Assembly: GCF_000682755.1 (NCBI RefSeq)
Contig: NZ_AWFF01000028.1
Span: 1 to 64,000, forward strand
Origin: Hyphomonas beringensis
Lineage (GTDB): Bacteria > Pseudomonadota > Alphaproteobacteria > Caulobacterales > Hyphomonadaceae
Direction: 5' to 3'
DNA: 64,000 bases
In this document: piece after piece, positions 59,613 to 64,000 of the stretch
How the letters are laid out: each line of letters starts with the position of its first letter
Numbering within the stretch: the stretch's first letter is position 1
Made by a program: the position numbers and the translations under genes
Notes under the pieces: model-generated
Told to the model about the DNA's origin: nothing
Database searches by the model: none
What the model saw: the letters and a program-made list of their open reading frames with translations, nothing else

Positions 59613-62600
59613 CTACTTCGCCGAGATCAGGGTCGTCTTCTCGGTCGGCAGTTTGCCCTCCGGCCAGTTGGCCCAAAGCTCCGCTTCCTTCGCCTTGGCG
59701 GTTTCGACTGCCGCATCCTTCACATGGCCATATCCGCGGATATCGTCCGGAATTTCGGCGAGTGAGATGGCCAGCTCATGGTTCTTTGCCGTCAGTTCCT
59801 GCGCGATGCGGGCGAGGCCGGTGAGATAGTCATCGCGGATCTGGCGTTCCATCTTGCGTTCTTCGGTATAGCCAAACGGGTCGAACTTGGTACCGCGCAG
59901 CCCCTTGAACTTCGCCATCAGCTTGAAGACCGTCAGCATCCAGGCACCGAAATGCTTTTTCTGCAGGTGGCCTTGGGCATCCTTCTTGGCGAGGATCGGA
60001 GGGGCCAGCATCAGGCGCATCTTGCCGCCCTTGAATTGTTTCGCCACATAGTCGGCAAAGCTGCCATCCGTGTAGAGACGGGCGACTTCGTACTCATCCT
60101 TGTAGGCCATCACCTTGTAGGCATAGGTGGCCGCGGCCCGGGTCAGCTTGTCGCCAAGGCCTGCGCCATGCTCCGCCGCGCGGACTTGCGAAACGATGCT
60201 GCGATATTTTTCGGCATAAGCCGCATCCTGATATTTCGTCAGGCGCTCTGCGCGGTCGTCGATCAGCTCGTCCAGCGTCTTTGGCTCAAGATGGCCGCGC
60301 GGGTCATGCTGTTGTTCCAGACGCTGCGGGTCTGCGGCGGCAATCCGGCCAATATTGAAGGCGGACATGTTATCCTGCACCTTCGTACCATTCAGACGAA
60401 TGGCGCGGTAAAGCGCGCGCAGGCTGACCGGCACCTGGCCCTTTTGCCAGGAATAGCCGACCATGATCATGTTGGTGTAGATCGCGTCATGCAGGTATCC
60501 GACGGCCAGCGCCTCGGCATCAAAAGCGGCAAAGTCACGTGCCTGACGCTTCACGCGGGAGGCCAGAAGATCGCTCTCGAACCGCTTTGACCGGTCACGG
60601 ATGAATTCGCTGGTCGGCGTGACATCGGAATTGGCATAGGCAGCTGTGCGGCCGGCATCCATCATGTTGATGGCATCGCCGCCTGCGGCCACAACCAAGT
60701 CGCACGCAATGATCAGGTCTGCGCTGGCCGGCGGGACGCGGCCGGTGGAGATCATCTCCGGCTCGCGGGCAAATCGGATATGGCTCAGCACCGGGCCACC
60801 TTTCTGGGCAAGACCGGTCATGTCCAGGCTGGACGCGGCATGGCCATCCACATGTGCGGCCATGGCCAGCACGGCCGCCACCGTCGTGACACCTGTGCCA
60901 CCGACGCCTGTGAACAGCACGTTCCAGGGCTCAGCCAGGCTGGGCGTTTCGGGCAGGGGCAGGCCGGCATCGTCAAATACCGGGCGCGGCTGGTCTTCCC
61001 AGGCCGGTTCGCCATCCTGAATGGTCACAAAGCTGGGGCAGAACCCGCGCAGGCAGGACAGGTCTGTATTGCAGGTGGACTGATTGATCCGGCGCTTGCG
61101 GCCCAGTTCCGTCTCGACCGGCTCAACCGAGAGACAGTTCGACTTGATGGAGCAATCGCCACAGCCTTCGCAGACTTCGGTATTGATAACGACGCGCGTG
61201 CGGTCCGGCGCGCGCAGGCCGCGCTTGGAGCGGCGGCGCTTTTCGGTGGCGCAGATCTGGTCATAGATCATGACCGAGACGCCCTTGGTCTTGCGCAGCA
61301 TGTCCTGAACGTTGTCCAGATCTTCGCGGTCATAGATTTTTACGCGGCGGGGCAGGTCAGCCACATTGGCATAACGGGTCGGGTCTTCGGTGACGATGAC
61401 GATCTTCTCGACGCCTTCGGCCTCTACCTGTTGCGCAATCTGGGCCGGGGTCTGGCCGGATTCGACATGCTGGCCGCCCGTCATCGCGACGGCGTCATTA
61501 TACAGGATCTTGTAGGTCATGTTTGCGCCGGAGGTGACCGCGGCGCGGATGGCAAGGCTGCCGGAGTGGGAATAGGTGCCATCGCCAAGGTTCACGAAGA
61601 CGTGGCCCTCATCGGTCGCCCAGTGCTGGCCGACCCAGGCAATGCCTTCGCCGCCCATCTGGCTGGTCATGTCGGTTTTCCGGTCCGGCATGAAGTTCGC
61701 CATATAGTGGCAGCCAATGCCTGCCATGGCGCGGGAGCCTTCCGGCACCACGGTAGACGTATTGTGCGGGCAGCCCGAGCAATAGTGCGGTGTGCGGATC
61801 GTTTCGGAGGCATTGGTACGGGCCGCTTCGCCCGCCCGGCCGACGCGGTCGAAATAGGCGTCGGCGCGGCTCGTATCCCAGCCTTCCGGCATGATCTTCA
61901 TCAGCGCGCCCGCCATTTCCGGGATGGAGATGGAGGCGATGTCTGACAGCAGGGGCTTGCCCTCGCGGTCGCGCTTGCCTTCGATATAGGGGCGCTGGCC
62001 ATCCGGCAGGTCGTAGAGGGCAGAGCGCAGCTGATCCTCGATCAGGGGGCGCTTGTGTTCAATGACGACGACGCGCTCAAGCCCCCGGCAGAACGCCCGA
62101 ACCCCTTCCGGCTCCAGAGGCCATGGCATTGCGACCTTGTAGATGGAGAGGCCCAGGCGTCCCGCATCCTGCGGAGAGAGGCCAAGCGCCGCGAGCGCCT
62201 CGAACACGTCGCGGGCGGCCTGGCCTGTCACAATGACGCCGATACGGGGCTTCGGCGACGGCAGGATGACCTGATCAAGCTGGTTTGCGCGCACATAGGC
62301 CTGCGCAGCGGGAAGCTTCACCTGGCGCAGGCGGCGTTCCTTATCCAGCGGGCTGTCACCGCGGCGCATGTGGACGCCGTCTTCCGGAAGCACAAAGTCC
62401 GGGGTGACAAAGTTGAAGCGGCTGAGGTCCACGCTGACCACGGCGCCGGAATCCATTGTATCCGCCAGCGCGACAAGGCCGGTCCACGCGCCGGAGAAAC
62501 GGCTCATCGCCCAGCCATGGATGCCATAGTCCAGCACATCCTGAATGGAGGCCGGGTTCAGCACAGGGATTTCGGCATCCTGCATCGCGAATTCGGATTG

Positions 62601-63071
62601 CGAGGGCAGGGTGGAGGATTTGCAATTATGGTCGTCGCCAATAATCGAAACGACGCCGCCATGCTTTGAGGCGCCAGCGGCATTGGCGTGCTTGAACACG
62701 TCACCTGTCCGGTCAACGCCGGGGGCCTTGCCATACCAGATACCGAACAGGCCATCATATCGGGCGCCTGGAAACAGGCCGAGTTGCTGACTGCCCCAGA
62801 CGGCGGTTGCGCCGAGGTCTTCGTTCAGGCCTTCCCAGAACTTGATGTCATAGGTGTCGAGCCATTTCTGGGCAGCCCGCAATTGCTGGTCATATCCGCC
62901 AAGGGGAGAGCCACGATAGCCGGATATGAAGCCGGCCGTGTTCAGCCCCATGCCAATATCCAGTCGTTTGCGATCAAGCGGCAGGCGCACGAGGGCCTGA
63001 ATACCCGTCATAAAAGCTTTGCCCTCGACAAGGTCGTATTTGTCGTCCAGCGTAACTTCGCGATGTTGCAT
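59613..63071 (-). CDS. Fused indolepyruvate ferredoxin oxidoreductase (IorA-IorB type)
   Basis: 1152 aa single-chain 2-oxoacid:acceptor oxidoreductase that oxidatively decarboxylates arylpyruvates to acyl-CoA, with thiamine diphosphate and iron-sulfur clusters. The N-terminal pyrimidine-binding half (about 1-260) is followed by an iron-sulfur/TPP half with HYCSGCPHNTS (about 429) and the TPP motif GDGTYSHSG (about 496). The ferredoxin-like CEGCGDC-x5-C site is about 634-646. The gamma-type domain starts near 715 (LFTGVGGTGVTTVAAV). The archaeal enzyme is two proteins; the fused form is usual in proteobacteria. An Lrp/AsnC regulator is divergent from it, which suggests amino acid-dependent control. 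Confidence 0.93.
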   Translation of the reverse strand: MQHREVTLDDKYDLVEGKAFMTGIQALVRLPLDRKRLDIGMGLNTAGFISGYRGSPLGGYDQQLRAAQKWLDTYDIKFWEGLNEDLGATAVWGSQQLGLFPGARYDGLFGIWYGKAPGVDRTGDVFKHANAAGASKHGGVVSIIGDDHNCKSSTLPSQSEFAMQDAEIPVLNPASIQDVLDYGIHGWAMSRFSGAWTGLVALADTMDSGAVVSVDLSRFNFVTPDFVLPEDGVHMRRGDSPLDKERRLRQVKLPAAQAYVRANQLDQVILPSPKPRIGVIVTGQAARDVFEALAALGLSPQDAGRLGLSIYKVAMPWPLEPEGVRAFCRGLERVVVIEHKRPLIEDQLRSALYDLPDGQRPYIEGKRDREGKPLLSDIASISIPEMAGALMKIMPEGWDTSRADAYFDRVGRAGEAARTNASETIRTPHYCSGCPHNTSTVVPEGSRAMAGIGCHYMANFMPDRKTDMTSQMGGEGIAWVGQHWATDEGHVFVNLGDGTYSHSGSLAIRAAVTSGANMTYKILYNDAVAMTGGQHVESGQTPAQIAQQVEAEGVEKIVIVTEDPTRYANVADLPRRVKIYDREDLDNVQDMLRKTKGVSVMIYDQICATEKRRRSKRGLRAPDRTRVVINTEVCEGCGDCSIKSNCLSVEPVETELGRKRRINQSTCNTDLSCLRGFCPSFVTIQDGEPAWEDQPRPVFDDAGLPLPETPSLAEPWNVLFTGVGGTGVTTVAAVLAMAAHVDGHAASSLDMTGLAQKGGPVLSHIRFAREPEMISTGRVPPASADLIIACDLVVAAGGDAINMMDAGRTAAYANSDVTPTSEFIRDRSKRFESDLLASRVKRQARDFAAFDAEALAVGYLHDAIYTNMIMVGYSWQKGQVPVSLRALYRAIRLNGTKVQDNMSAFNIGRIAAADPQRLEQQHDPRGHLEPKTLDELIDDRAERLTKYQDAAYAEKYRSIVSQVRAAEHGAGLGDKLTRAAATYAYKVMAYKDEYEVARLYTDGSFADYVAKQFKGGKMRLMLAPPILAKKDAQGHLQKKHFGAWMLTVFKLMAKFKGLRGTKFDPFGYTEERKMERQIRDDYLTGLARIAQELTAKNHELAISLAEIPDDIRGYGHVKDAAVETAKAKEAELWANWPEGKLPTEKTTLISAK

Positions 63072-63159
63072 GATATGCCTATCCCAAGGGTTTGTGGCAT
63101 ATTATTGGGTAAATCGCACGAAATTGCTTGCCTTTCTTGCGCGGTTTTTGTTATTCCGG

Positions 63160-63172
63160 GGTAAAATTTACC
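63160..63172. promoter_or_regulatory. Palindrome between the oxidoreductase and lrp genes
   Basis: GGTAAAATTTACC is a perfect 13-base palindrome about A. A related half GGGTAAAT lies near 63111. Lrp-type proteins bind AT-rich sites of about 15 bases. It is 26 bases before the lrp-like start. Confidence 0.5.
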
Positions 63173-63197
63173 GGAATTTGCAGGAGTTTAAGCAAAA

Positions 63198-63698
63198 TTG
63201 GCCCAAGAACTAGATGCAGTTGATGCGCGGATCCTGGACATCATCCAGCATGATGCCGGACTATCCGTTGCCGAGATCGCTGACCGTGTTGGTCTGTCCT
63301 CTTCACCCTGCTGGCGGCGTATCAAACGCATGGAAGAGGCCGGGTTCATTACCGGGCGCGTCACCCTGCTGGACAATAAATCGCTCGGACTCAACTTCGA
63401 AGTTCTGGCAAGCGTCAAATTGGCGCTGCCGAGCCGGGAAAACCTCGAAGCGTTTGAGCGCATGGTGCGCGATTGGCAGGAAGTCGTCGAATGCATGACG
63501 GTGACAGGCGCAGTGGACTACATGATCCACATCGTGACGACCGACATGCATGCCTATGACAATTTCCTGCGTGACAAGCTGCTGGGGTCTGCCCTTGTCT
63601 CGGATGTTCAGTCTCGCATCGTCATCCGTGTGGCCAAGCGCACGACGGCGCTGCCGCTGGATCTGGTGGAAGATGTAAGAAAGTCCTCGTCCACCTGA
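63198..63698 (+). CDS. Lrp/AsnC-family regulator
   Basis: 166 aa. The N-terminal winged helix (LDAVDARILDIIQHDAGLSV, then VGLSSSPCWRRIKRMEEAG) is followed by the RAM ligand-binding domain (about 70-155, with MTVTGAVDYMIHIVTTD). It forms oligomers that respond to amino acids. The start is TTG 63198 with AGGAG upstream. It is divergent from the arylpyruvate oxidoreductase gene, its probable target. Confidence 0.88.
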   Translation: MAQELDAVDARILDIIQHDAGLSVAEIADRVGLSSSPCWRRIKRMEEAGFITGRVTLLDNKSLGLNFEVLASVKLALPSRENLEAFERMVRDWQEVVECMTVTGAVDYMIHIVTTDMHAYDNFLRDKLLGSALVSDVQSRIVIRVAKRTTALPLDLVEDVRKSSST

Positions 63699-63730
63699 CT
63701 ATACCTCTAAAGGATAGCAGGAGATATGTG

Positions 63731-64000
63731 ATGTTTCGTTCAATGATTGCGGCCGCCACTTTGGGTCTGACGGGGCTTGCCGCCATGGCGGCGCCGCTGA
63801 CCGAGGCTGAACTTCAGGAAAAAGTGGAGTCTGTTCGCCAGGATGCGGGGCTTGTCGCGCTGGGCGCTGTGGTGGTGGACACGGACGGCGACGTGCTGGG
63901 ACTTGCGGTTTCAGGTGAACGGCGCAAAGGCAGCGCAGACGCGGTCCAGCCGGACGATGCATGGCATATCGGCTCCAACACCAAGATGCTCACAGCCTTG
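63731..64000 (+). CDS. Beta-lactamase-family serine hydrolase, N-terminal part (runs off the window)
   Basis: The first 90 codons only. A signal peptide (MFRSMIAAATLGLTGLAAMA) precedes the mature protein, which contains HIGSNTKMLTAL near the end of the window. This is the S-x-x-K motif region (SNTK) of the class C/S12 beta-lactamase-like family (carboxypeptidases, esterases). AGGAG lies 7 bases before the ATG. The rest, including the Tyr-x-Asn motif, is outside the window, so the activity cannot be assigned. Confidence 0.72.
   Translation, partial: MFRSMIAAATLGLTGLAAMAAPLTEAELQEKVESVRQDAGLVALGAVVVDTDGDVLGLAVSGERRKGSADAVQPDDAWHIGSNTKMLTAL

Noticed and set aside
1-64000. CRISPR array, prophage, rRNA or intact insertion sequence
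   Set aside because: I saw no regularly spaced repeats, no phage structural or integrase genes, no rRNA sequence and no transposase.

Overview
This 64 kb window looks like the chromosome of an alphaproteobacterium, most likely a Hyphomonas-like member of the Caulobacterales/Hyphomonadaceae. The basis is the GC-rich coding sequence, a NepR-like protein, a Caulobacter-type tad/cpa pilus locus, a class I lysyl-tRNA synthetase, a fused indolepyruvate ferredoxin oxidoreductase and densely overlapping mra/mur/fts genes. The placement is inferred from gene content, not from a database search.

Bases 1-1.9 kb hold a compact minus-strand operon of a PD-(D/E)XK-like protein, a ParA-type ATPase and a small SAP-like protein. 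It has no parB and is the best candidate here for an undescribed system. Bases 2-10.4 kb carry signalling genes: a GGDEF-EAL enzyme, a PilZ protein, an orphan NepR-like anti-sigma factor, an NtrC-family response regulator and an SRPBCC/ArsR pair. That pair is bracketed by two diverged copies of the regulator's DNA-binding tail, the second of which could stand alone as a small HTH protein. A MarR-GNAT fusion follows. Bases 9.4-11.8 kb are an oxidative stress module: oxyR divergent from ahpC and ahpD of the mycobacterial type, with an OxyR-like site between.

Bases 12.2-25.6 kb are the division and cell wall cluster (mraZ, rsmH, ftsL, ftsI, murE, murF, mraY, murD, ftsW, murG, then murC after an inverted DUF3291 gene). 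Almost every junction overlaps by 1-8 bases. The usual distal genes (murB, ddl, ftsQ, ftsA, ftsZ) are absent, and an MFS transporter follows murC. Bases 27.1-39.2 kb are a full Tad pilus locus.

Bases 39-46 kb are housekeeping genes: leucyl aminopeptidase, a TPR protein, an SDR protein, a DJ-1/PfpI protein, a hydrolase and two glycosyltransferases. Bases 46.2-53.6 kb are the translation cluster infC, rpmI, rplT, pheS, pheT. It is interrupted by two lipoprotein genes after infC, and by an ASCH gene and a membrane protein gene between pheS and pheT. infC most likely starts at AUA.

Bases 53.6-64 kb hold a potassium channel, bfr and bfd (bfd with a Fur-like box), a methyltransferase/TetR pair, an Xre/DUF2178-like pair with three repeated operator-like sites, lysyl-tRNA synthetase, the fused indolepyruvate oxidoreductase, an Lrp regulator and the start of a beta-lactamase-family gene. 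I found no rRNA, tRNA, CRISPR array or intact insertion sequence.
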